A stretch of DNA of 64,000 nt from SG-bin7 sp964498095 (GCA_964498095.1 CAZCFY010000012.1:62001-126000); one strand, 5' to 3'. Positions 8,704 through 18,029 are shown, counted from the first letter of the stretch. Notes: generated by a model from the letters alone, not told the origin. Translations and numbers: made by a program.

Positions 8704-8829
8704 TTTGAATACCCTCAAAATCATCAGACATAGCGTTTGGCACTCGTTAGCGATGGCAAACTTCGCGCCAAGCCGAACTCGTTTTTGAGGGCATTCAAAT
8801 TTGAGGGCGAGAAGAAAAAGGTTCGAACC
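8704..8829 (+). repeat. Dispersed repeat A, long palindromic copy
   Basis: Arms at 8707-8720 and 8783-8796 pair at 13 of 14 bases (GAATACCCTCAAAA against TTTTGAGGGCATTC). Inner TTGGC and GCCAA segments can extend the structure, giving a hairpin of about 90 nt. The flanking 8809-8829 block is identical to 4350-4370. The shape is that of a REP- or MITE-like mobile repeat, with no coding capacity. Confidence 0.75.
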
Positions 8830-9008
8830 CAGTAGTTGGTTCGACAAAAATATCAGGAGGATATTTTTCTGATGCAAGGATTTAGGCGCAACAATACTCT
8901 CGTGGCCGCCTAGCCTTTGGTTTAGTGCCTGGCATTTGGTTTCGTAGGGATAGCCAGAATCCCAGGTGTCCCTTTGTACATTTCGGTGCCTCCAGGTATT
9001 ATCGTACT

Positions 9009-9737
9009 ATGTTCAGATTTTTACTTCTTATCGCCTCTACGACTTTAATTGCAATAGATGCTTACGGCGAACCCATTTGTGGGAGGAATTCCTCAAACTC
9101 CGCCCTTATCATCATCGATATGCAACCCGGATTTATCACGCGCGGAGGAAATCACGAGGTACCAAGTAATATCGAAAAAGTTCGGCAAATAATTGATCAA
9201 CAAGTAATTGCTATTAATCACGCGAAGGAAAAGCAAATCCCTATTGTTTTTCTAGAGTATGTTGGGGATTACGGCGATACTAACGAAAGTCTTAGAGATC
9301 AGGTTAAGAATTACGACAGAGTTAAATTTTTTAAAAAAGATTCAGATGGGATGTTTGAAAAGTATAACAAGTACTTAAGCAACTTATCTGACTACCTAAA
9401 GAAAAATGACATTGGAACAGTCATTATTACCGGTGCGAACGGCGGTGCCTGTGTTGAGTCGAGCATAAGAGGGGCGCTAGAGAATGAGTGCAACGTCATT
9501 GCGCTATCACAGGGTATTGCGGACTTTAATTTCACTGACTTTATATACCCCTACGCAGGGTATTACAAAGCTTCAATAGGAAGTCCAACTTGCAAAAATT
9601 GTACTTTTTCTGAAGTTTCCAGCATTGATGGAACCGATCGATTTATGATAAACAATTCTAATAATAGAAACAAAGGCGCAAACTCCGCGCCCCAAAGCAA
9701 AAACGGTAAAAGTGAAGGGAACGGGTCGACCAAATGA
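9009..9737 (+). CDS. Secreted isochorismatase-like cysteine hydrolase
   Basis: A 242-residue product. Residues 1-20 are a signal peptide (ends DAYG), placing an otherwise cytoplasmic fold outside the inner membrane. The catalytic triad of the isochorismatase/nicotinamidase fold is visible: D37 in IIDMQPGF, K106 in RVKFFKK and C148 in GGACVESS. The family hydrolyses amide or vinyl-ether bonds; the substrate here is unknown. The C-terminal 45 residues are Asn/Ser/Lys-rich and disordered. I prefer the ATG at 9009 over the in-frame 8925 start because it begins the signal peptide. The stop overlaps the next start (ATGA). Confidence 0.82.
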   Translation: MFRFLLLIASTTLIAIDAYGEPICGRNSSNSALIIIDMQPGFITRGGNHEVPSNIEKVRQIIDQQVIAINHAKEKQIPIVFLEYVGDYGDTNESLRDQVKNYDRVKFFKKDSDGMFEKYNKYLSNLSDYLKKNDIGTVIITGANGGACVESSIRGALENECNVIALSQGIADFNFTDFIYPYAGYYKASIGSPTCKNCTFSEVSSIDGTDRFMINNSNNRNKGANSAPQSKNGKSEGNGSTK

Positions 9738-10132
9738 AGATAATAACTTTAGTTGTATATTTATTTTCAAGCATTTCGTTGGCAGCACGTCTTGAAAATG
9801 TAGTAATCTTAGGCGGGAAGCAGGGAACGAGAAATTTTGAATTAAAGATTCATGCCCGGGAGGGAGCGCCTGATTCTTTTTTTTACCTCGACATTTCCAA
9901 ATCAGATCCAGAAGCATTTGATAAGCTCATACATGTAATTCGGAAATTGACTGATCCGGAGGGATATAGATTAGATTTGGACATTCCTAGCTTTTCGGTT
10001 CACCCTAGCGGTAGTTATTACCGAAGCGAAGATATAAATATTTTCGGTGTTTATGGTCGCGCGCCCAATTCCAATTCCTCCACAACCAAGGTCAATACCA
10101 AAAGGAAAGAAGCGCCAAAAATCAAAAAGTAA
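9734..10132 (+). CDS. Small secreted protein coupled to the isochorismatase
   Basis: A 132-residue product with a short signal peptide (about 17 residues, ending SLAA). A compact domain follows to about residue 105, then a basic Thr/Lys-rich tail. Its start overlaps the stop of the hydrolase by 4 bases, implying coupled translation and a related role. I recognise no family. Confidence 0.72.
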   Translation: MKIITLVVYLFSSISLAARLENVVILGGKQGTRNFELKIHAREGAPDSFFYLDISKSDPEAFDKLIHVIRKLTDPEGYRLDLDIPSFSVHPSGSYYRSEDINIFGVYGRAPNSNSSTTKVNTKRKEAPKIKK

Positions 10133-10584
10133 ATTTTGTTTTGCCTAGAGTAAGCACATTAAAAAATCTAATTTAGGCCTGGGATAATAAATCAGCGGAA
10201 AACTAAAACTTTCTGCTCCCTTTATTGTGATTAGGAGCGCGCGCCTCTTGAAAGCGAATTTCCCGAATAATAAAAAGGCAGAAATTGTAGGGATATAAAG
10301 TAGTCTCACGTTAACACTCTATCACTTTTTTAGAGACCTGAAATACTGGGCCTTACTTCTGCGATGGAAGTAAAAGTTGTTTAGTTGAAATGGCAAAAAA
10401 GTAGAGTCTAACAACTCATGCGAGGGAGAGGCGTAACTTGCCGGAAGTGGGGACGTTCGTTGATCTACTGAACCATAATGCCCTCCTTTTTAGGCGTTTT
10501 TTGTGACCTTTTTTGGCGAGAATCTAAATTTAAAGAAGCAGGCAATTTATAGCTCTGGCATGGTTATAGCATTTGCGGGAAGCT
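10133..10584. other. Non-coding stretch
   Basis: I see no gene or RNA I can name. It contains repeat C copy 2 at 10193-10217 and T-rich tracts near 10490-10520. A TTG at 10573 is in frame with the following lipoprotein but is less likely than the ATG at 10585. Confidence 0.5.
10193..10217 (+). repeat. Short dispersed repeat C, copy 2
   Basis: Matches 8679-8703 at 24 of 25 bases. Both copies lie roughly 60-110 bp after the stop of a small secreted-protein gene, in the same orientation. Confidence 0.65.
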
Positions 10585-11220
10585 ATGAAAAACCTTAAGT
10601 TCTTGTTACCGTTTTTGGCCCTTCAGATACTCGGCTGTGGCCAGGCTGGGGAAATGCTTAGCGATGTCGTTTCCGCAATTAGAGAAGGCAATGTTCAGAA
10701 GCTGCAAAAACATCTCACGGGACCAGCGCTGGAACAAATGAAAACACAACAGGACCTTAAACCCTGGGCTGACATAATAAACCATTCGCGTCGGCAGGAG
10801 TTTTCTGCCGACAGTATCTATGACTCTAGTAAGGGCAAAATTCTGGCAACAGCTTACGGGGCTTTTGAGAAAAATGAAAGCGAAGTGGTGTGGGCCGAGT
10901 TTAAGTTGGAGTGTGAGGGGCTTACGTCAATTTCAGACGATCATCCATTTCCAACGGATTGTAAAATTTCTGATTTTGGGCAACCGATTACCGTCGAAAC
11001 GTCCTTTGCAAAAACACGAGCATTACTTTTCGCTTATAGCTGCGCCAGCAAACCAGGTCAAAATTTGCTGTTCGAAGAATTGCATAGAAGTCCAAGTGTG
11101 AATGTAGACCTCCCGGCTTTTCCAAATGGCCCAACCGTTATGGAAGTCCTTAAATGGCGCAAAGGCCGCGAGCATGATTCAAACTACTGCGAACAATCCT
11201 ATAAGAAGCTTCGCCACTAA
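10585..11220 (+). CDS. Putative lipoprotein of unknown function
   Basis: A 211-residue product with a lipoprotein signal (ILGC, lipid-bearing Cys at about residue 18). The next 45 residues (AIREGNVQKLQKHLTGPALE) resemble an ankyrin-like or DUF-type helical start, but I cannot assign a family. Several further cysteines may form disulfides. GCGGGA upstream supports the ATG at 10585. The next gene begins 12 bp after its stop, so the two are probably cotranscribed. Confidence 0.72.
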   Translation: MKNLKFLLPFLALQILGCGQAGEMLSDVVSAIREGNVQKLQKHLTGPALEQMKTQQDLKPWADIINHSRRQEFSADSIYDSSKGKILATAYGAFEKNESEVVWAEFKLECEGLTSISDDHPFPTDCKISDFGQPITVETSFAKTRALLFAYSCASKPGQNLLFEELHRSPSVNVDLPAFPNGPTVMEVLKWRKGREHDSNYCEQSYKKLRH

Positions 11221-11232
11221 TATCGCAAGAAC

Positions 11233-12054
11233 ATGAAAATGAAATTTTTTAGGTTAATACTTATAGTAGCGAGTGGCTTTACCAATCCGGCATTTGCCAT
11301 AGTAAACGGTCGCGATATTTCATTGGCTGAAATGTTTCAGTTTCGCTCCTACGTATCGTTAACTGAGGACAGGACCGGTGGCGGCGGTGTTCATATTGGC
11401 GATGGATTAATCCTCACAGCATTTCACATTTTTGAAGATATTACCCAGACACTAACTATCCGCGATGTTACGGGAGCCGTAGTAACCACATTTGCCATAG
11501 ATAAAGAAAAGCACATTCGCATTCCTGACTTTCGAGTAAAACTTTCTGATGGTGCAAAAATGCAAGTTCCAGATTTAGCGATCGTTGTGCCCGATCGGGA
11601 GTCGCGAGAAAAAATCAAAAAATTACCTGTGGCTAAGTTGAGCTCCGTCACAGAATCATCAATACTGAAAATGGTAGGCATAGGACATACAGATTTTAAT
11701 GGTACCGAGAATAACTCTGGATTTAGACCAAAAATCGGCGAGTTTAAGTTACAACAGGATCCCGGTAACGGTTTTGCGGAGTTTAATACTGCTTATCAAC
11801 CAGAGAAAATTTGGGCCAACGGCGCCCCCCGTGATTCAGGAAGTCCTTTATGGGAAGTTTCTAAAGACGACAGAGAATTAAGCGTCGTAGGAGTAGCTGT
11901 AGCTATTATAAATAAACCCGACACCGCAGAAGACAAGGAAGCTATTACTGTTTTTTTAAGTTTAGAGCCCGAAAAAATCAAACGCTGGGTTTACTCAGTT
12001 CAAAAAAAATCTAATCAAAATAATATGTCTGGCGCTTGTCACCTACTGTTTTAA
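11233..12054 (+). CDS. Secreted trypsin-like serine protease (S1 family)
   Basis: A 273-residue product. Residues 1-22 are a signal peptide ending AFA, and the next residues are IVNG, the mature N-terminus typical of active trypsin-fold proteases. The catalytic triad is visible as H65 (LTAFHIF), D114 (VPDLAIV) and S202 (RDSGSPL). Because signal peptidase would directly expose IVNG, no zymogen cleavage may be needed. The usual glycine before the active DSG is replaced by Arg (PRDSG). It follows the lipoprotein gene by 12 bp. A role in digesting protein outside the cell is plausible but inferred. Confidence 0.85.
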   Translation: MKMKFFRLILIVASGFTNPAFAIVNGRDISLAEMFQFRSYVSLTEDRTGGGGVHIGDGLILTAFHIFEDITQTLTIRDVTGAVVTTFAIDKEKHIRIPDFRVKLSDGAKMQVPDLAIVVPDRESREKIKKLPVAKLSSVTESSILKMVGIGHTDFNGTENNSGFRPKIGEFKLQQDPGNGFAEFNTAYQPEKIWANGAPRDSGSPLWEVSKDDRELSVVGVAVAIINKPDTAEDKEAITVFLSLEPEKIKRWVYSVQKKSNQNNMSGACHLLF

Positions 12055-12162
12055 GTAAATCTAAAATGGCAAAATGCCCCCTTGGTAGGTTATTTTTTCT
12101 CAAATAAAAAAGAATTTTATGGCAACCATTGCCTTGCCAGCGCCCTTGGGTTTAGTGAAGTG

Positions 12163-13869
12163 ATGAAGAAGAAGCCGCCACGCCAATTGCCAGAGTTGGA
12201 CTTGCGCCTACAAATTTCTCAAATAGATTTGATTTTCCGGCAGGGCCCACTTGCCTACGTTGCCGTTTTTATTAATTCATTATTATATACGATTTTTAGT
12301 TGGGACGAAGTTCCACAAACCATTTTACTGCTATGGCTATTTGGTCTCTATGCCAGTACTTTAACTCGTTGGATTTTGCAGAGACGCTGGCAAAAAGTAA
12401 AAAGTAGACCGACGTTGGCGGCTTTAAAAGGGATAACCCGCACAATTACTTTAGGAGTTGTTCTATCCGGAACTTTGTGGGGAAGTATTGCCGTTTTCTG
12501 GGTTTTCTCTGAATCGGAAGTTATTTTGGCGGTAACGACGTTTATCCTAGCGGGAATGACTGCCGGTGCTGTGGCGGCCTATGCGGCAATACCTAGAGCC
12601 ACTTACGGATTTCTTACCGCCGCTTTATTACCATTAGTAATAGTTCTCTTTTCCGTAAAGCTTTTTGAACACGAGATTATGGCTGTTATGGCTCTGCTGT
12701 ATTGGTTTTTAATGATGATTGTTGGGCGTAATGCCAGTCAAGTGACTCTTAACTCGATTATGTTGGGGCTAAGAAACGAAGATCTGACAAACCGCATGCA
12801 CGACGCCAGTCACGAAATTCGCACTCCGGTGGCTGCAATCTCGGGGTTCGCAGAAATCTTAACGATGTCGGCGCAGTGTAAGGGCGAGGCCCGCGAACAT
12901 GCAAAAATTATCCTGAGAAATAGCCTTTACTTAAAAAGGCTCGTCGAAAATCTTTTGCAGTATTCGCAGAGAGAACAACTGCTAAAAACAAAGGAATGGG
13001 TTTCCGTGGCGGAAGAAATTGACTCCGTGATTAACCTAGTGAACAACATGGCCACAGAAAAAGGAATTGGTATTGAAGTTAGTTACGAAAAGGATTTGCC
13101 CGATCAAGTCCTGACGGATGGATTGAAGTTCCAACAAATTTTAATTAATCTCTTAAATAATGCCATTAAATTTAGTAAGCACGGCCCGATTCAAGTTCAA
13201 GTCAAAGAGGGGCGTCCGGGTTTTATTTCACTGCGAGTGAAGGATTTAGGAATTGGCATCGGTACTGAATCAATTCAAATGTTGTTTAAGCCGTTTTTCC
13301 GCGAGAACCGTTCGGAAGTAAGAAGGCAGGAAGGGTCGGGGTTAGGCTTGGCTTTGTCGCGTAAGCTTGCACAAACTCTTGGGGGCGACATTCATCTCTT
13401 AGAGACCGAGGTGGGAAAGGGATCGGTTTTTGAGTTTGAAGTTCCTACGGGTTTATTTACAAGAATTTCAAAAAGTAGTTTGACCGGCCGGCGTATCATG
13501 GTCGTTGACGACTCGATTGACATCCAAACGCTTTTTAAAAATGTATTACAGGGGGAGGGCGCGGATGTAACCGTATGTACCAGTGGGAGCGAAGCCGTCC
13601 AAGTCATTGCACGCGATTTTAATTATGACTTAATTTTGATGGATTTAAATATGCCAGTTATGGATGGTTATACTGCGACCACCTTGATTAAAAAGACCGG
13701 ATTTATCAAACCTATTATAGCGTTCACGGCCTATTCAGAAAAAGAAAAGTGTTTAAAATTTGGCTTTGAAGGTTTTATTAATAAGTCCGAAAGCCTTGAT
13801 CGCATTGTTGCGCTAATCGAGAGTCATATTTTGTTGCCCGACTCTGGTACGGGACGCTTCGTATCTTAG
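12163..13869 (+). CDS. Hybrid sensor histidine kinase with receiver domain
   Basis: A 568-residue inner-membrane kinase. About six membrane helices (residues 30-200) form the sensor. HisKA follows with H217 in DASHEIRTP, then an HATPase domain (LLNNAIKFS, DLGIGIG, GSGLGLALS). A C-terminal receiver has VVDDS and phosphoacceptor D494 in MDLNMPVMDG. No cognate output regulator is adjacent, so it passes phosphate to an unlinked phosphotransfer protein. I favour the ATG at 12163; an in-frame GTG at 12082 would add 27 residues that do not look like a conserved part. Confidence 0.9.
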   Translation: MKKKPPRQLPELDLRLQISQIDLIFRQGPLAYVAVFINSLLYTIFSWDEVPQTILLLWLFGLYASTLTRWILQRRWQKVKSRPTLAALKGITRTITLGVVLSGTLWGSIAVFWVFSESEVILAVTTFILAGMTAGAVAAYAAIPRATYGFLTAALLPLVIVLFSVKLFEHEIMAVMALLYWFLMMIVGRNASQVTLNSIMLGLRNEDLTNRMHDASHEIRTPVAAISGFAEILTMSAQCKGEAREHAKIILRNSLYLKRLVENLLQYSQREQLLKTKEWVSVAEEIDSVINLVNNMATEKGIGIEVSYEKDLPDQVLTDGLKFQQILINLLNNAIKFSKHGPIQVQVKEGRPGFISLRVKDLGIGIGTESIQMLFKPFFRENRSEVRRQEGSGLGLALSRKLAQTLGGDIHLLETEVGKGSVFEFEVPTGLFTRISKSSLTGRRIMVVDDSIDIQTLFKNVLQGEGADVTVCTSGSEAVQVIARDFNYDLILMDLNMPVMDGYTATTLIKKTGFIKPIIAFTAYSEKEKCLKFGFEGFINKSESLDRIVALIESHILLPDSGTGRFVS

Positions 13870-14122
13870 CTTCTTTTGCAAAAGCGACTAGATAAAATGT
13901 TACCTTTGTCATTCCGCTCGTATTATGGATAGAGTATTTCAGCGCGTGCGTGTTAGGGTTAACGGCTATTTTCTGATTGATCCTATTAGCCGCAGCAACC
14001 AATTCGAAATTTCTATGTATGATACTTTAGGCTGTAATTCCTAGCCCACGAATAAGTAGACAAATCACTCCATCCGGATAATCTCTAAAGATAAGATAAA
14101 CTAAAAGCTGTACTTAGGTTTT

Positions 14123-17100
14123 ATGAAAGCTTTGATCGGTTGGTTTGCGGAAAGAGAGCTTCTCGGGTGGTTAATGACCTTTATGGTCATTATCCTTGGA
14201 ATATTTAGCTACATTTCTATTAAGCGCGAAACTTTTCCCAATGTTTCTTACGATGTAATTGCTGTCACAACAATTTTTCCAGGCGCCGCCGCATCGGAAG
14301 TCGAAAAACTAATAACTAACCCGCTAGAGTTACAACTCAAAGAAGTCACCGGTATAAAACAAATGAACTCGGTGTCTACCGAGGGCCGTAGCATGATCTC
14401 GCTAATGCTCGATGTTGACCAAACGACGCTTGAAAAAGCAAAAAATGATGTGGAAAGTGCGGTGGATAGTTATACGGATCGTCCCCTAGATGCAAAAGAG
14501 CCCGTCGTTTTAGCCGTAGAAAGTAAACTCGCGCCGGTAATTGGATTAACTCTTTACGGCGACGTCTCAGATATGAGACTAAGAACGTCGGCGAAGTTTT
14601 TAGAAAAACAGCTGCGCGACGTGCCGGGGTTAGCCAAGGTAAATTATGACGGCCTACGAGATATAGAATATTTGGTCGAAGCCAATCCGGCGAAACTTTC
14701 GCGTTACCAAATTACTTTGGAAGAGTTAGTCGGCGCGCTAAAAAGGCAAAATCTTTCTATTCCGGGAGGAACTATTGAGGGCGATCTTTCCGGAAAAAAG
14801 GAAATCGCGATTCGCACCTCAGGCCAATATGATACCCCTGAGGATATTGCAGAAACGGTAATTAGAGCGAATGACATCGGAGAATCCGTAAAAGTCTCTG
14901 ATGTCGCGACGGTTTCTGAGTTGTTAGAGCGGCCTAAGCTACTGGTTCGCGCCAACGGCAAAGAAAGCATCGTGCTGCGAGTCCTGCAAAAAGAGAACGC
15001 CGATGCCATTGATCTTGTCGCGGCAATTAAAGAAAAAGTCGAAGAGGTCAAGCGATCAAAAGATGCGCGCTGGGATCCGAAGATAAACGTCGGCTACATA
15101 GACGACTATTCATTTTTTATTAAGAGACGTTTGTCGGTACTGCAAGGAAATCTCGCGCAGGGGTTAATATTAGTTTTACTTATTGTCGGCCTCTTAATGC
15201 CTTGGCGAACCGCCTTGCTTACCGCCGGTGGAATTCCGTTTGCGTTCTTGGGAACTATGATTGTTTTTTATTATACGGGAGTGACGCTAAATTTAATTAG
15301 CGTCATGGGGCTTATCATTGTCTGCGGTATGTTAGTTGATGACGCAATCGTCGTTGGTGAAAACGCGACGCAAATGGTGGAAAAGGGAATGTCTCCTAAC
15401 GAGGCCGCAGCGCGCGGAGCGCAGGAAATATGGATGCCAGTAGCGGCCTCCGTCATGACAACTGTTGGTGCTTTTTACCCAATGCTAAATCTCTCCGGAA
15501 TTTTTGGGAAATTTATTAAATATATTCCAATGGGAGTAATTACGGCGCTCCTATTTAGTCTGGTGGAATGTTATTTTATTATGCCTGCGCACTTGCGCTG
15601 GATTTATCGCGGCCGGGGAGATGCCGCCGCCATCGCTTCCGGTGCTGGCGAGCCGATTTACAGCTATTTTAACCGTCTTTGGCAGTCCTATGCCGTTCCA
15701 TTTTATGTGGGGATTCTAGAGAGCTGCATTCGGTACAGATATCTGGTTTTAGTTTTCTTTTTTTTACTTATCGCCGCTTCGGGAATTTTAGTTAAAACCC
15801 AGATGCGGATCGTGTTATTTCCTACGGATGGAATAGAAGTTATAGTTTTGAATTTTGAAGCCCCAGTGGGAACAAAACTAGAGCGCACCCAGACCCTTAT
15901 GAACCCCGTTGAAAAAATTGTGGCGGAACTGCCGAAAGATGAATTGCTAGATTACGTCTCTAAGGCGGGAATGCAGGGCTTAAATATGTTTGATCCCGAA
16001 ACATTTAGAGGTTCTCATTACGGCCAAATGTTAGTTTATCTTTCTCCAGAAACAGATCGCACTCGCTCGGCCAGCGAAATTAAAGACGAGCTGCGAAAGA
16101 AAATTGGCAATCCACAGGAAATAAAATTTAAGTTTGGAAACGTTGCTACGGGACCACCAACGGGTAGTCCAATAAATATTGGTGTGCGTGGCGAAAACTA
16201 TGAGGATATAATAAAAGTAGTTAATCAAATAAAAGGTATCGTCGAAAAACTTCCGGGGGCCTTCGATATTGTTGACACCTATACAAAAGGAAAAGAGGAA
16301 ATAAATGTTTCCGTTGACCCCGTGAACGCTAATTCGGCGCAACTTACCATCGGAGGCATAGGTGCCACCGTGCGCGCCGCTTACGAAGGAATTGTCGCGA
16401 CCAGCATTCGCAATCTGGAAGAGGAAATCGATGTACGTGTCACTTTGCCGGCCGAAAATCGCAGTGAAGAGAGTTCCTTAGAAAGACTTTACATTAATAA
16501 TAATCGCGGAAATCTTGTGCCGCTCTCACGTGTGGCTCGCTTTGGGAAGTCCCAAGGCATCGAGTCCTACCTGCACGAAAATAATCAAAGGCAAGTAACG
16601 GTTAAGGGAAATATCGATGACCGTGTTTCTTCCACTTTAAAAATTCACGGCGAGGTAAAAAAACTTTTGCCAGAAATTTTAAAAGCCAATCCCGGCGTGG
16701 GCGTGTACTTCGGTGGGGAAGAAAAGGACACTAACGAAAGTCTGGAGGGGTTAAAGATCGCGATGCTTATAGCCATCGTGGGAATTTATTTTATGTTAAT
16801 TTTGAGCTTTAACAGTATTTTTCAACCCATGTTTATTCTTTTGTCGATCCCTATGGGTATAGTTTCTGTTATCTGGGCATTTTTTCTGCATAATAACAAA
16901 CCTCTCTCCTTCTTATGCATGATCGGTGTTGTGGCTTTATCGGGTGTTATCGTAAACAACATCATTGTGTTAATGGATACCATAAATGAATACCGCCGCA
17001 ATGGAATGAAAAATTATGACAGCATAATTGCTGCGGCCCGCTCGCGCTTTCGCCCAATTTTTTTAACTACGGCGACAACAGTATTTGGTTTGTTGCCAAC

Positions 17101-17245
17101 CGCCTACGGGTGGGGTGGTCTTGATCCGTTTGTTGTCCCCATTGCGCTTTCGTTGGGCTGGGGACTTGGTATTGGGTCTATCCTAACGATACTAATGATA
17201 CCTTGTTTTATTGCCATTAAAGACGACGTGGCCGCCAAATTTTAA
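14123..17245 (+). CDS. RND-family efflux permease (HAE1 type)
   Basis: A 1,040-residue proton-driven transporter of the AcrB/MdtB class, the usual length for the family. There is one N-terminal helix, a first large periplasmic loop (about 30-330), then helices with the proton-relay pair in GMLVDDAIVVGENA. A second periplasmic loop and closing helices including VNNIIVLMD follow. No membrane-fusion or outer-membrane partner gene lies beside it, so the rest of the tripartite pump must be elsewhere. It is monocistronic and convergent with the next gene, with one base between stops. Confidence 0.92.
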   Translation: MKALIGWFAERELLGWLMTFMVIILGIFSYISIKRETFPNVSYDVIAVTTIFPGAAASEVEKLITNPLELQLKEVTGIKQMNSVSTEGRSMISLMLDVDQTTLEKAKNDVESAVDSYTDRPLDAKEPVVLAVESKLAPVIGLTLYGDVSDMRLRTSAKFLEKQLRDVPGLAKVNYDGLRDIEYLVEANPAKLSRYQITLEELVGALKRQNLSIPGGTIEGDLSGKKEIAIRTSGQYDTPEDIAETVIRANDIGESVKVSDVATVSELLERPKLLVRANGKESIVLRVLQKENADAIDLVAAIKEKVEEVKRSKDARWDPKINVGYIDDYSFFIKRRLSVLQGNLAQGLILVLLIVGLLMPWRTALLTAGGIPFAFLGTMIVFYYTGVTLNLISVMGLIIVCGMLVDDAIVVGENATQMVEKGMSPNEAAARGAQEIWMPVAASVMTTVGAFYPMLNLSGIFGKFIKYIPMGVITALLFSLVECYFIMPAHLRWIYRGRGDAAAIASGAGEPIYSYFNRLWQSYAVPFYVGILESCIRYRYLVLVFFFLLIAASGILVKTQMRIVLFPTDGIEVIVLNFEAPVGTKLERTQTLMNPVEKIVAELPKDELLDYVSKAGMQGLNMFDPETFRGSHYGQMLVYLSPETDRTRSASEIKDELRKKIGNPQEIKFKFGNVATGPPTGSPINIGVRGENYEDIIKVVNQIKGIVEKLPGAFDIVDTYTKGKEEINVSVDPVNANSAQLTIGGIGATVRAAYEGIVATSIRNLEEEIDVRVTLPAENRSEESSLERLYINNNRGNLVPLSRVARFGKSQGIESYLHENNQRQVTVKGNIDDRVSSTLKIHGEVKKLLPEILKANPGVGVYFGGEEKDTNESLEGLKIAMLIAIVGIYFMLILSFNSIFQPMFILLSIPMGIVSVIWAFFLHNNKPLSFLCMIGVVALSGVIVNNIIVLMDTINEYRRNGMKNYDSIIAAARSRFRPIFLTTATTVFGLLPTAYGWGGLDPFVVPIALSLGWGLGIGSILTILMIPCFIAIKDDVAAKF

Positions 17246-17246
17246 A

Positions 17247-18029
17247 TTATTGACCCAAATAGCGCATGATATCTTCGCGAGTCATGTGTATTACGCGCTT
17301 CTTAGACTGTTTTTCGCAAAAACTTCTTTTAACGGCTTTTTTAACACTATATTTTTGGCCGATTAAGTTCTCGCAAGAAAATTGTGACATACACGCGACA
17401 TAAGGACGATTGCGGTAGTTAATGCCTTTTGCGTTAAGCTCGCCATCCTTAAACTTGACCGTGCTGACGCGTTTTGAATTGGGAATATAGACGCGGCAAA
17501 TGGAGTTTAATTTTTCATGATTGCGTTGGTCGTTTTTCGAATTGGTTACCGGTGAATTTTCCGCAATAGTAGTTTCTTCAGGCAAGAGACCATCATTCAT
17601 GTCAGTTTCATCTGATTTATCAGCAGCGGCTTCTGCCTCTGGTTCAGATGCGGAATCAGAACCTTCACTTCCGGCGGTGGACCCGGAAGAATCAGAACTT
17701 GATTCGCTAGCGCTAGACGCCTCTTCACTAGCAGCCCTTCCCCGCGAATCTACGCTAGCAACGTCCGTGTCGCTAGTTCCACCGCTTGCGCCTCCCGAAG
17801 CGCTGTCTCCCCCGATACTACTATCACCCGAAGGTCCCTCCCCTGGGCTGGGCTCAGACGGACGAAGGTTAACCGGAGCATCAATAATTAATGCCGGCTG
17901 ATCGACGTCAAAATCCAATTTATTGGGACCACAATTTTGAAACGAACCAATTAGTGGAATTCCTAGAATCATTATAGCTACCACCTGGCGTTTCACTTTG
18001 AAGCGCTTGTTGATTTGTTTCATTTCCAT
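17247..18029 (-). CDS. Ser/Gly/Glu-rich lipoprotein
   Basis: A 260-residue product. The N-terminus is basic, then a hydrophobic signal ending in SFQNCG, a lipobox variant common in Bdellovibrio-like lipoproteins. Residues about 55-150 are a low-complexity Ser/Gly/Ala/Glu/Asp linker. The C-terminal 100 residues form a small basic domain with five cysteines. It looks like a surface protein with an extended stalk. The family is not recognised. The ATG at 18029 lies in a hydrophilic start; a second ATG two codons in is equally possible. Confidence 0.72.
   Translation of the reverse strand: MEMKQINKRFKVKRQVVAIMILGIPLIGSFQNCGPNKLDFDVDQPALIIDAPVNLRPSEPSPGEGPSGDSSIGGDSASGGASGGTSDTDVASVDSRGRAASEEASSASESSSDSSGSTAGSEGSDSASEPEAEAAADKSDETDMNDGLLPEETTIAENSPVTNSKNDQRNHEKLNSICRVYIPNSKRVSTVKFKDGELNAKGINYRNRPYVACMSQFSCENLIGQKYSVKKAVKRSFCEKQSKKRVIHMTREDIMRYLGQ

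Larger units (their letters stand above)
8571..9008. other. Non-coding stretch with dispersed repeats
   Basis: There is no supported gene. It holds the short repeat at 8679-8703 and the long palindromic copy of repeat A at 8704-8829. An upstream in-frame TTG-type start for the following hydrolase (8925) lies here but would place non-signal sequence before a good signal peptide. Confidence 0.6.

Noticed and set aside
17521..17901. Plus-strand 126-codon frame
   Set aside because: It is the reverse of the Ser-rich linker of the lipoprotein gene on the other strand.
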